DNA from: Natronobacillus azotifigens
Lineage (GTDB): Bacteria > Bacillota > Bacilli > Bacillales > Amphibacillaceae
Assembly: GCF_026805325.1 (NCBI RefSeq)
Contig: NZ_JAPRAT010000026.1
Location: 1-56,940 of the forward strand
Length of the DNA: 56,940 bases
Direction: 5' to 3'
Of this stretch, positions 1 to 8,338 are shown piece by piece. The notes under the pieces were generated by a model, which was given only the letters and a program-made list of their open reading frames with translations, was not told the DNA's origin and ran no database searches. The position numbers and the translations under genes were made by a program. Numbering within the stretch: the stretch's first letter is position 1; every line of letters starts with the position of its first letter.

Positions 1-203
1 AAGTAACTAGATGATATTCAATTTCCTCTTGAAAATAATTTTAAATTCAGCAGGAATATGAGTGAATGTGTCGAATTATAAACTTAACACCACTTCCTTC
101 GTTTCATGACACCCCCTCATAAATAACAACAAAGCTTTATTCTTCCTAGTATCTCAAGTATCCAACTAAATTCCTTTATCTAACTTATAAGGATGTGAAA
201 TGT

Positions 204-824
204 TTGCTCGAGTGGATTAAAGACAATTGGATAATATTTTGTATCATTGTTATTGTGTTCCTTTTTTCTGGTTGGGAAATTGGAAAGAATTTGGTTCGAT
301 CGTCTAAATATGAAGAGGATACGCCGCACACCTTTGTATATAGAGAATCACAAAGCGACGACCAAACACATTTTCTATCAGATACCCCAACGGAAGAGGA
401 TTACTTTGTAGACATAAAAGGTGCAGTCCATTATCCGAACGTATACCAAATAATCGGTAATGAGCGTGTAATTGACATTATTGAAATCGCTGGTGGATTT
501 ACCGAAGATGCTGCAATTAATCAAATCAATTTAGCAGAGAAAGTTTATGATGAGATGGTAATTTATATCCCAACCGAAGATGAATTAGGAGCAGACTGGG
601 ATTATTCTAGCCATTCGTCAACAGAAAGTGGAAAGATTCGCATAAATTCAGCGACACAGAGTGAGATCGAATCATTGCCGGGAATTGGTAGTGTAAAAGC
701 TGCAGCTATTATTCAGTTTCGTGAGGAAAATGGGCCGTTTTCATCCATTGATGACCTACAACAAATATCAGGTATTGGGTCTAAAACAGTGGAAAATATG
801 AAGGAATATGTTCAAATTCCATGA
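204..824 (+). CDS. comEA: ComEA, late competence DNA receptor
   Basis: Membrane-anchored double-stranded DNA-binding protein that captures transforming DNA and passes it to the ComEC channel. A short cytoplasmic head is followed by one membrane helix (about residues 9-25), an acidic linker, an SLBB-type domain (about 65-125, DIKGAVHYPNVYQI) and two helix-hairpin-helix motifs (about 145-206, LPGIGSVKA and ISGIGSKTV). The length, about 206 residues, is normal for the family. I chose the TTG start: the in-frame GTG at 195 lies inside AAGGATGTGA, a near-perfect Shine-Dalgarno placed correctly for the TTG. It heads the comE cluster with comEB and comEC downstream. I found no convincing ComK box in the 203 bases upstream. 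Confidence 0.93.
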   Translation: MLEWIKDNWIIFCIIVIVFLFSGWEIGKNLVRSSKYEEDTPHTFVYRESQSDDQTHFLSDTPTEEDYFVDIKGAVHYPNVYQIIGNERVIDIIEIAGGFTEDAAINQINLAEKVYDEMVIYIPTEDELGADWDYSSHSSTESGKIRINSATQSEIESLPGIGSVKAAAIIQFREENGPFSSIDDLQQISGIGSKTVENMKEYVQIP

Positions 825-904
825 AAATTTTACGATTGACGAAATGATGCTATTTGGCTAAACTTAGTATGAAAATAGCGGATTTTAAGAGAGGGTGTCA
901 TCTT

Positions 905-1375
905 ATGGGGAGAATTTCATGGGACCAATATTTTATGGCTCAGAGTCATTTGATCGCTTTGCGTAGTACGTGTGAACGGTTAATGGTGGGGGCAACCATT
1001 GTTCGAGACAAACGTATTATTGCCGGAGGTTATAACGGTAGTGTAGCAGGTAGCGCGCACTGTATCGACGATGGCTGCTATGTCATTGAGAATCATTGTG
1101 TACGAACGATTCATGCTGAAATAAATGCACTTTTACAATGTGCTAAATTTGGTGTAACGACAGAGAAAGCAGAAATTTACGTTACGCATTTTCCTTGCTT
1201 GCAATGTTGTAAGTCCATTATACAAGCTGGTATTACTAAAGTGTATTATGCAAATGACTATAAAAATCATCCGTACGCATTAGAACTATTTAATGAAGCC
1301 AATGTGCATACGGAAAAAGTTCCCTTACGAAAAGAAACGCTATCCTTACTGATGGAAAACAACTCAATTCAATAG
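905..1375 (+). CDS. comEB: ComEB, dCMP deaminase family protein
   Basis: Zinc-dependent cytidine/deoxycytidylate deaminase family protein of the comE operon. The zinc and catalytic motifs are intact: His70-Ala-Glu72 and Pro97-Cys98-x-x-Cys101. dCMP deaminases convert dCMP to dUMP for thymidylate synthesis; in B. subtilis ComEB is dispensable for transformation. The ATG start is supported by AGAGAGGGTG just upstream and by the family N-terminus MxRISWDQYFM. An upstream in-frame TTG (854) would add 17 residues but lacks a good ribosome site. Normally comEC follows immediately; here a broken kinase-like gene intervenes. Confidence 0.93.
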   Translation: MGRISWDQYFMAQSHLIALRSTCERLMVGATIVRDKRIIAGGYNGSVAGSAHCIDDGCYVIENHCVRTIHAEINALLQCAKFGVTTEKAEIYVTHFPCLQCCKSIIQAGITKVYYANDYKNHPYALELFNEANVHTEKVPLRKETLSLLMENNSIQ

Positions 1376-1392
1376 GTGAGGGAGGAACGATA

Positions 1393-2244
1393 ATGGAAAT
1401 GTTAGTGAGGTTGTTGATATAAATAAAGGAAACACCTCAAATGCTAAATTAGTAATTACAGTTGATGGGAAATATATCTTGAGAAAGCTTAAAGATACTA
1501 AGCAAGCTACAACTGAATTTTTACTATCTAAAGGATTGTCTGACCACAACATTTCTTCGAGAATCCTGTTAAGCAATAAGAATCAGTCTTATATAAAAGA
1601 TAATGCACATATATATAATCTGCAAAATTATATTGAAAACGATAAGGATACAAACAAAGAAATTAATCTTTATAAAATGGGTAAAGCAATATCTCTATTT
1701 CATTCTAATACTAAGACAATTACAGGAATTCACGAGCAAAATGACCGATTTTCCTTGGAGAATATGTGGTTTGAAATTAAACAGAGAGTAGAATTCAACA
1801 ACTTAGAATATAAAAGTAAATTAGTTACTTTAATTGAGAAGTGTGCAAATTACAAGTTTGAAAAAAACTGCTATATACATGGAGACTTGGGTGTGTGGAA
1901 TCTGCTATTTAATAAAAACAAAATTTATATTATTGATTTTTGGTGAAGTAAGAAAAGGCAATAACCATTTTGATATAAGTGCAGTTATTTCTTCATGTAT
2001 TGATTGGAATAAAAGTGAAAATGAGTTAATTACATCTTTAATTGATTTTAGGAATGGATATTTATCTAATTTTAAAGCGTTTAATTGGAATGTACTTAAA
2101 GAAAGTCTTGCCCTATGGTTTACTAGAGGTATTCTCGCTCTATTTATTAACAATGGGGTAAATGAGGCGACAAGTAACTATGTAGAATTAACTATTCGAA
2201 GAAAAACTAAACTTGATAGAATATTGAAGAACAACTTTCTTTAA
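1393..2244 (+). pseudogene. APH/choline-kinase-like phosphotransferase, two frameshifts
   Basis: Kinase-like gene of the aminoglycoside phosphotransferase superfamily, about 283 residues if repaired. The catalytic loop HGDLGVWNLLF and the metal motif IIDFGE are both visible but lie in different frames. An extra T in the run at 1937-1941 makes the second motif read IIDFW and stop. At the 5' end, an ATG with a good GGAGG site opens a frame that stops at 1420. Adding one A to the run at 1397-1399 would join that ATG to the long frame, giving MENVSEVVDINKG. Both lesions are single-base changes in homopolymers, so either recent decay or sequencing error is possible. The insert separates comEB from comEC and is more AT-rich than its neighbours, which suggests acquisition. 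The substrate is unknown. Confidence 0.75.
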
Positions 2245-2415
2245 TATAGTTTCTTTTTTGTGATATTGCTTGTTAAACAAACGGGTGCGTTTCTGCAATA
2301 AGTAAAGACGTTTGTGTTTCCTTTTTCACCACAAATAAAAGCGGATAAGTCTTAACATGAATATAGAGTATAAAAGTTATTGAGCAATCTTTATTTAAGA
2401 GGGGGAATATAAGAA

Positions 2416-4719
2416 TTGAAAGGAAATTGGCACCTCCTTACTATTGGGGCGTTAGTCGGATTCTATGCTAGTCGTGTCAACGCTCTCCATGCTTATGGTG
2501 TTGCGTTGATATGGCTAGTTGCCATGTTTCAAACGAAACGAATCAAAAGAGGTCATATCTGCGTAATCTTAGTTGTTTGTATATTTTTTTCCTACTATTA
2601 CTTCCCGCGATTATCACCACTAGACAATATAGACAACCAACCCGCTATAACAATGTTTGGTAAGATTGATTCAGAGGTTGACCATAAAAATGATCGAACT
2701 TCTTTTGTTTTTTTAGAAGCAAACACGAAAGAAAAAATCCTCGTAACATCTTTTCACAATGATTCTAATGGAGATGAAAGCCCATCTGTTCCTACCAAAT
2801 GGCAAACAGGATCAACTTGCCAAATCAGTGGTGCCAAAACAATTCCACCATCAAGTAATAATCCCGGACAATTTAACTATCAACAATATTTAGCTCAACA
2901 AAAGATTCATTACCAAGTCACAGTAACAAATCCAAAAAACATCGTTTGTGATGATTCTTTTTCAATGCGTGGAAGTATTTATCAATATCGACAAAAAATA
3001 GTGAAAACTATTGATAAAAAACTGAGTTCCACTTCTGCTATGTGGATGCAGTCCTTGTTATTTGGAAAAGTCGATGCTTTACCTGATTCTGTTGTAGAAT
3101 TATTCCGAGATTGGAATTTATCGCATTTGCTTGCGATTTCGGGCCTGCATATTGGCGTTCTGGGAAGTTTTCTTTATTTTTTCTTGTTGCGGACAGGTAT
3201 AGCTACCAAAATAACTTCTCATTATTTCATTGCTGTACTTTTGATTTTCTATCCATTTTTAACAGGAGGATCACCATCTGTATGGAGAGCGGTACTTATG
3301 ATGATTATTGGTTTCGTGTGTTGCAAGCAACATAAGTTGTTTACGATAGTAGATCTTGTTAGTGTTGTTTTTCTATTGCTTCTGTTGGGTAACAGAGAAA
3401 TTATATACCAAATTGGATTTCAGTATTCTTTTGTTGTTACCTATTCACTCATCTTGTCTAGACGAATATTATCGCGATACAAAAAATATTTCACTGTAGT
3501 TTTTTTGGTAAGTATGATTAGTATGGTCAGTGTATTGCCGATTCAAATCAGCCATTTTTATACTTTCCAACCATTGGCTTTGTTGATAAACGTCTTGTTT
3601 GTTCCGTATTTTACCACTTTCGTCATGCCATTCCTTTTCTTCTTTTTTATTAGCCTTTATTTATTTCCACAATCTTTCCTTTCTTTATTGGATAGTATTT
3701 TTGTATTTATACAAGATAAAATGATCACATTATTGTTTACGGTAAATGATTTTTTTTCTGCTCCTATCATTGTGGGAGAATGTTCAATCTTTTTCTTATT
3801 GGCATTTTATCTCCTGTTTTTTGCAATGATGAGATTTTTTGATCAGAAAAGATATCGAAAAGCACTTGTAAAGACTACTTGCCTAACCTTTCTTTGTATC
3901 TTCCTTCTTGTAAGGCCATATCTTAATCCTTATGGAACAGTTACTATGCTGGACGTTGGTCAAGCAGACGCGCTGGTGATTGAATTACCATACCGTAAAG
4001 CGGTGATTATTTATGATGTCGGTGGGACAATGATGAATGATTTTCAGACCCCATCGGATCGTGTTTATCGTCAAGTGATCAAACCTTATCTGCATAGTCG
4101 AGGAATTCGTAAAATTGATGCGATATTTTTATCCCACGCACATCATGACCATATCGGAAGCGTTCCTTTTTTATTAGACGATTTTCTAGTGGACTTAGTA
4201 ATTACAAGTGAGTATTTTGCTATGTCTAAAGATTTGTCTACTGTTTTCACGGATAATAATCAGACTATTATCACCGCAACACAAAATGACAGAATTATCA
4301 TCAATGAACATCTCTTCACTGTGCTTAGTCCTGCTTTCGATTGGCAAGATAAAAATGATAATTCATTGGTGCTTCTTACTGAATTTGGATCATTAACTTG
4401 GCTGCTAACTGGTGATATTACAAGTATTGTTGAGCAAAACATAATAAAATCTTATCCAGATTTAACTATTGATGTATTACGTGTTCCACATCATGGAAGT
4501 CAAACGTCGACTTCTGAACCATTTTTAGGAGCACTTCAGCCGCAAATAGCTCTGATTTCAGTAGGAGAAAACAACCGATTTCAGCATCCAAATGCTGAAG
4601 TTTTAAAAAGACTAGAGGATAGGGATATACCGATATATCGTACGGATGTTCATGGGGCTATTCAATATATTTTTCAAGAATCAGAACAAGGTGGAACATT
4701 TTTACCCTTTATACCATAG
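2416..4719 (+). CDS. comEC: ComEC/Rec2, DNA uptake channel
   Basis: Polytopic membrane protein thought to form the pore through which single-stranded DNA enters during transformation. It has 767 residues, typical for the family. The order is an N-terminal membrane pair and OB-like DUF4131 region (about 1-170), the multi-helix Competence domain (about 190-500, with LSHLLAISGLHIGVLG) and a C-terminal metallo-beta-lactamase fold. That fold keeps its metal motif HAHHDH (574-579) and a later HHGS (692-695), so the putative nuclease domain looks intact. The TTG start follows AGAGGGGG. A 171-base gap separates it from the broken kinase gene, and a terminator lies about 240 bases downstream. Confidence 0.95.
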   Translation: MKGNWHLLTIGALVGFYASRVNALHAYGVALIWLVAMFQTKRIKRGHICVILVVCIFFSYYYFPRLSPLDNIDNQPAITMFGKIDSEVDHKNDRTSFVFLEANTKEKILVTSFHNDSNGDESPSVPTKWQTGSTCQISGAKTIPPSSNNPGQFNYQQYLAQQKIHYQVTVTNPKNIVCDDSFSMRGSIYQYRQKIVKTIDKKLSSTSAMWMQSLLFGKVDALPDSVVELFRDWNLSHLLAISGLHIGVLGSFLYFFLLRTGIATKITSHYFIAVLLIFYPFLTGGSPSVWRAVLMMIIGFVCCKQHKLFTIVDLVSVVFLLLLLGNREIIYQIGFQYSFVVTYSLILSRRILSRYKKYFTVVFLVSMISMVSVLPIQISHFYTFQPLALLINVLFVPYFTTFVMPFLFFFFISLYLFPQSFLSLLDSIFVFIQDKMITLLFTVNDFFSAPIIVGECSIFFLLAFYLLFFAMMRFFDQKRYRKALVKTTCLTFLCIFLLVRPYLNPYGTVTMLDVGQADALVIELPYRKAVIIYDVGGTMMNDFQTPSDRVYRQVIKPYLHSRGIRKIDAIFLSHAHHDHIGSVPFLLDDFLVDLVITSEYFAMSKDLSTVFTDNNQTIITATQNDRIIINEHLFTVLSPAFDWQDKNDNSLVLLTEFGSLTWLLTGDITSIVEQNIIKSYPDLTIDVLRVPHHGSQTSTSEPFLGALQPQIALISVGENNRFQHPNAEVLKRLEDRDIPIYRTDVHGAIQYIFQESEQGGTFLPFIP

Positions 4720-4775
4720 GATATTTTGGATAGAAAAAGTTTAACTGTACGGAAGGTGTATTGGAACTACGTTGC

Positions 4776-4805
4776 TTGTCTGAAAATTGATCATATTTCA
4801 GACAA
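4776..4805. other. Perfect 10-bp inverted repeat after comEC
   Basis: TTGTCTGAAA and its exact complement TTTCAGACAA are separated by 10 bases. No T-run follows, so it is not a standard terminator. It could be a processing site or the remnant of a small element in the 340-base gap between comEC and holA. That gap contains no gene I can support; yqzM, found here in B. subtilis, was not seen. Confidence 0.4.
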
Positions 4806-4957
4806 TTACCTTTGTTAGCAACAGTTAACATGCCTAGTTTTTCTTCATTGGGTCAATCTATAAAAGAAGCAGCTTTTACAGACAAAAAAGATGTCTTCTA
4901 AAACATCGATAAAAAATAGCTGCCTAGGGACTATCTTTTATCGTTTATATAGATTGC

Positions 4958-4994
4958 GAAAGGAGTAACCATATGTTGCTCCTTTCTTTTTTTT
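4958..4994 (+). terminator. Rho-independent terminator of the comE operon
   Basis: GAAAGGAG pairs with CTCCTTTC across a 13-base loop and is followed directly by eight T residues. It would end transcription from the competence genes before holA. Confidence 0.8.
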
Positions 4995-5061
4995 CTTGTG
5001 TTATCCGGGAATACACATTACGATAGAACTAACGTGTATAGTTAACGGAGGTTATAGAGAA

Positions 5062-6081
5062 ATGAAGTACATAGAAGCTGTAGAAAAATTGCGTAAAGTA
5101 AAATTAGAAAATATATATGTAATATATGGGACAGAATCGTATCTTATTGAATCAATCATAAAAAAAATTATGCAAAAGATTGCAACAGAAGACCAAACGG
5201 ATAATGTGAGTAAATATGACCTGGAAGAGGTTTCTATTCAAGACGTTTTACTTGATGTTGAAACGTATCCCTTTTTCGGTGAGAGAAAAATTGTACTTGC
5301 TTATCATCCGATTTTTCTAACGGCAAAACCAAACAAAACTGGAATTGATCATGATATGGAAAGCTTGCTTAGTTATGTGCAGGAGCCAGTAGATTTTAGT
5401 ACTTTAATATTAGTAGCTCCATACGAAAAACTAGATGAGCGAAAGAAATTAACGAAATTATTGAAAAAAAACGCAATGTTTATTGCTTGTGAAGAAATAA
5501 AAGCTTGGCATATCGATCAGTGGATTGACCATATGACGAAAGAGTTAAAAATGTCGTTAGAGAAACCAGTTTATGAAATGTTGGTCCAAGAGAGTGGCAC
5601 GAATCTTTCGTTGCTGCAAAAAGAGTTAGAAAAATTCGCTTTGTATGTTGAAGAGAACGGAAAGGTCACTACAGATATTGCTGATCAATTACTTTCCCGC
5701 CAAGCCAACACGTCTGGTTTAAAATTAGTCGATGCGGTTATCGCAAAGGATTTAACTCGAGCAATACAAATATTTAAAGATTTGGAGCGAATGAATGAAG
5801 AGGTTATTGCATTAGTAGCACTGTTAGCTGCACAATTCCGTACAATATATCAGGTGAAAATTTTAAAGCAAAAAGGGTACAGCCAAAATCAAATGGCACA
5901 ACAGTTAAAAGTTCACCCATATGTTGTGAAAATGGCTTTAGAACGAGAAAAGAAATTTGCGCTTGATTTTTTATATTTCTGTTTAACGGCATGCGCAAAT
6001 ACGGATTCTGAAATAAAACAAGGAAAATCAGAAAAAACACTAGCCTTCGAAATGTTATTATATCAATTAATCAATAAATGA
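5062..6081 (+). CDS. holA: DNA polymerase III delta subunit
   Basis: Delta subunit of the clamp loader, which opens the beta sliding clamp during replication. The 339-residue protein has the expected N-terminal AAA+-like fold (NIYVIYGTESYLIESII), a central SGTNLSLLQKELEKFALY region, and the C-terminal collar segment with QGKSEKTLAFEMLLYQL. The ATG is preceded by GGAGG at 5046-5050; a longer in-frame reading from 4996 runs through that ribosome site and is unlikely. The position between comEC and rpsT matches the B. subtilis order (yqeN). Confidence 0.93.
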   Translation: MKYIEAVEKLRKVKLENIYVIYGTESYLIESIIKKIMQKIATEDQTDNVSKYDLEEVSIQDVLLDVETYPFFGERKIVLAYHPIFLTAKPNKTGIDHDMESLLSYVQEPVDFSTLILVAPYEKLDERKKLTKLLKKNAMFIACEEIKAWHIDQWIDHMTKELKMSLEKPVYEMLVQESGTNLSLLQKELEKFALYVEENGKVTTDIADQLLSRQANTSGLKLVDAVIAKDLTRAIQIFKDLERMNEEVIALVALLAAQFRTIYQVKILKQKGYSQNQMAQQLKVHPYVVKMALEREKKFALDFLYFCLTACANTDSEIKQGKSEKTLAFEMLLYQLINK

Positions 6082-6090
6082 CACATTTTA

Positions 6091-6583
6091 CATAAACTGT
6101 GTTTAAGCAAGTGGTCCTTGCCCGCTACGTCAGAAAAGGGGCTCCCTTTCCGTGGGCGTGGCCTCAGCTAACCCCACTGGACAAGGAATGCTTCAAAGCC
6201 AAACACCGCACGAAGAAAATCGTTCTTTATTTTCGAGGAGTGTCAACCATTTTCTGACTTCGCTCAATTCTCACTGTGTAAAATCGAAATATGTTGTCTT
6301 TATGTTTAGGGGAACCAAGCTTGTTTGCAATAAGCGTATCAAATGAAATTGGCGGCACTCTAGCAGGACAAGTGAATGTTTTTGATGATATGAGTAATCG
6401 CAGTCCCACGAGCTAAAGATCCACTCGAGTGCATTGCGAGTTAGCTGAAGCCGCGACCTGAGGTAAAGAAGACACGACGATAGTAGTTTTGATGCGATGT
6501 CGCACTTATACCCTTGTGGTGAAAGGGAGCCAATTTCATTTGAGGAGCGGGTATAAAAACTTCTCGTTACTGTACAGTTTATG
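6091..6583. mobile_element. MITE-like element A with CAYAAACTG termini
   Basis: This fills most of the 609-base gap between holA and rpsT. The left end is CATAAACTGTGTTTAAGCAA; the reverse complement of the right end is CATAAACTGTACAGTAACGA. Inside are GCCTCAGCTAAC near 6160 and GTTAGCTGAAGCC near 6440, which form a long imperfect palindrome. The last 64 bases (6521-6584) match the end of element B (21416-21479) at about 58 positions by eye. No protein is encoded; two short open frames here are not credible. The insert lacks a transposase, so it would be non-autonomous. Confidence 0.65.
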
Positions 6584-6638
6584 GAAACTTGTCAATAGCA
6601 ATAAATAAATGCGAGTGATTTTTTGTTATTCGTGCAAT

Positions 6639-6670
6639 AAAAAACGATCCTTTTAAAAGGATCGTTTTTT
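6639..6670. terminator. Bidirectional terminator after rpsT
   Basis: A perfect 32-base palindrome with 16-base arms reading AAAAAACGATCCTTTT. It has a T-run on both strands. It ends rpsT on the reverse strand and can also stop read-through from the holA side. Confidence 0.92.
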
Positions 6671-6690
6671 ATGTTGGTCATCAAAATAAA

Positions 6691-6957
6691 TTAAGCGCTA
6701 AGTTGGTTAACTTGTTTTGTAAGACGTGATTTTTGGCGGTCACCACTGTTTTGATGGATAATGCCTTTTTGAATTGCTTTATCAATTTTTTTAATCGCTT
6801 GTGTTAACGCTACTTTTGCTTCTGCAGCATTATTTTCACTGATAAGACTTTCTACACGTTTGATATTTGTACGCATTTCAGACTTAACTGGTGCGTTAAG
6901 CGCATGACGATCTTGATTTAATCGAACACGTTTGATTGCTGATTTAATATTAGCCAT
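6691..6957 (-). CDS. rpsT: 30S ribosomal protein S20
   Basis: Small primary rRNA-binding protein of the 30S subunit. The 88-residue sequence starts MANIKSAIKRVRLN and is rich in Lys and Arg, with the family's helical body (NAPVKSEMRTNIK). A start three codons further upstream would begin inside the ribosome site CGGAGGTGAAAAAT, so I take the ATG at 6957. It is a single-gene unit transcribed against its neighbours, as in B. subtilis, with its own promoter and terminator. Confidence 0.96.
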   Translation of the reverse strand: MANIKSAIKRVRLNQDRHALNAPVKSEMRTNIKRVESLISENNAAEAKVALTQAIKKIDKAIQKGIIHQNSGDRQKSRLTKQVNQLSA

Positions 6958-6984
6958 ATTTTTCACCTCCGCATATTAACATCC

Positions 6985-7013
6985 ATTATAAATAACTATG
7001 GATCAAAAGTCAT
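6985..7013 (-). promoter_or_regulatory. Likely sigma-A promoter of rpsT
   Basis: On the reverse strand, ATGACT (four of six to TTGACA) and a perfect TATAAT are 17 bases apart, about 30 bases upstream of the rpsT start. Confidence 0.6.
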
Positions 7014-7082
7014 TGTACCAGAGCTTGCTCGAGTTTTCAATAAAAATATTCCAGAGAGGTCTACTCGGTATGATTTGTTGGA

Positions 7083-7113
7083 TGAATGGTTAAGTTAAGG
7101 GGAGGAAATACTA
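7083..7113 (+). promoter_or_regulatory. Putative sigma-G promoter of gpr
   Basis: TGAATG, then 18 bases, then AATACTA. The forespore sigma-G consensus is about TGAATR, 17-18 bases, CATNNTA. It lies about 43 bases upstream of the gpr start, and gpr is a known forespore gene. The match is by eye. Confidence 0.5.
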
Positions 7114-7155
7114 TCTTAGTAATTAAGATGGTTGCTACTGAGGAGGGTGTTATTT

Positions 7156-8253
7156 ATGGAACGTAATGATCAAAAAATAACCGTTCGAACAGATTTAGCA
7201 GTAGAAGCACGTGAAATGTATGTTGGGCAGCAGAAGAAAACGAAACAAGACATGCAAGGTGTTTCCATAAAGGAAAAGGACATACGAGGTTATGCTGTTT
7301 CTCATGTAACAATAAGTGAAGAGGGAGCAGAACAAATAGGTAAAAAGGCAGGAAATTATATAACCATTCAATCCGAAGCAGTGAAGAAACAAGACACTCA
7401 CGCACAACAAGAAACAGCTGAAGTGTTGGCAGAAGCACTAAAAGAATTATTAACAATGAATAAAATTTCGCCGAATAGTAGTTGTTTAGTAGTGGGATTG
7501 GGTAATGGTCATGTCACTCCCGATGCTCTTGGCCCGATGGCTTTAGATAAGGTGTTAGTTACAAGACATTTATTCGAGTTTCATCCAGAGACTGTGCAAG
7601 AAGGATATCGTTCCGTGTCTGCTTTATCACCAGGAGTGATGGGTGTCACTGGAGTAGAAACCAGTGATATCATTCGGGGTGTCATCGATAAAGTAAATCC
7701 CGATTTTGTAATTGTTATTGATGCACTTGCATCGCGATCGGTCGAACGTGTAAATGCAACCATCCAATTGGCGGATACAGGTATTCACCCAGGATCAGGT
7801 GTTGGTAACAAACGGAAGGAATTGAGTATGGATACTTTAGGAATTCCAGTTATTGCGATTGGTGTACCTACTGTGGTAGATGCAGTTACGATTACTAGTG
7901 ATACGATTGATTATGTGTACAAACATTTTGGGCGAGAATGGAAAGAGAAAGATAAGCCATCCAAACGTTTGGCTCCAGCAAGTATGACATTTGGCGAACG
8001 AACGTTAACAGAAGAAGATTTGCCAACAAAAGATAAGAGAGCTGCAATCTTTGGAATGATTGGTCAACTAGGCGACGATGAAAAACGAGCTTTAATTCAT
8101 GAAGTATTGAGTCCGCTAGGCCATAATTTAATGGTTACACCAAAAGAAATAGACGGTTATATGAAAGATATGTCTCACTTAATTGCTTCTGGTATTAATG
8201 TAGGCCTCCACGAACAAGTAAAAGCAGATGATCCTGCTAACTATACCCGCTAA
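7156..8253 (+). CDS. gpr: GPR, germination protease
   Basis: Aspartic-type spore endopeptidase (family A25) that starts degradation of small acid-soluble spore proteins at germination. The 365-residue protein has the N-terminal VRTDLAVEA segment, which resembles its own autoprocessing site and the SASP cleavage site. It also has the family blocks VVGLGNGHVTPDALGP, LSPGVMGVTG and IDALASRS. The ATG follows GAGGAGGGTG at 7140-7149; an in-frame TTG 24 bases upstream precedes that site. It is synthesised in the forespore as a zymogen and is followed by spoIIP, as in B. subtilis. Confidence 0.95.
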   Translation: MERNDQKITVRTDLAVEAREMYVGQQKKTKQDMQGVSIKEKDIRGYAVSHVTISEEGAEQIGKKAGNYITIQSEAVKKQDTHAQQETAEVLAEALKELLTMNKISPNSSCLVVGLGNGHVTPDALGPMALDKVLVTRHLFEFHPETVQEGYRSVSALSPGVMGVTGVETSDIIRGVIDKVNPDFVIVIDALASRSVERVNATIQLADTGIHPGSGVGNKRKELSMDTLGIPVIAIGVPTVVDAVTITSDTIDYVYKHFGREWKEKDKPSKRLAPASMTFGERTLTEEDLPTKDKRAAIFGMIGQLGDDEKRALIHEVLSPLGHNLMVTPKEIDGYMKDMSHLIASGINVGLHEQVKADDPANYTR

Positions 8254-8338
8254 AACAATTCAAAACGATTAGTTCTATCTTTATGCGCTCTATCATATGA
8301 TCTAGTAAATATACTAGAGATGTGGGAGCGTATTATTT

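Noticed and set aside
195..203. GTG start for comEA
   Set aside because: It lies within the near-perfect Shine-Dalgarno AAGGATGTGA, whose spacing fits the TTG at 204.
6152..6409. Short open frames on both strands inside element A
   Set aside because: They have no ribosome sites, contain palindrome arms and show no protein-like composition.
8299..8319. Inverted repeat CTAGTA/TACTAG before spoIIP, considered as a sigma-E promoter or operator
   Set aside because: Short, and the flanking sequence does not give a convincing sigma-E -35 and -10 pair.
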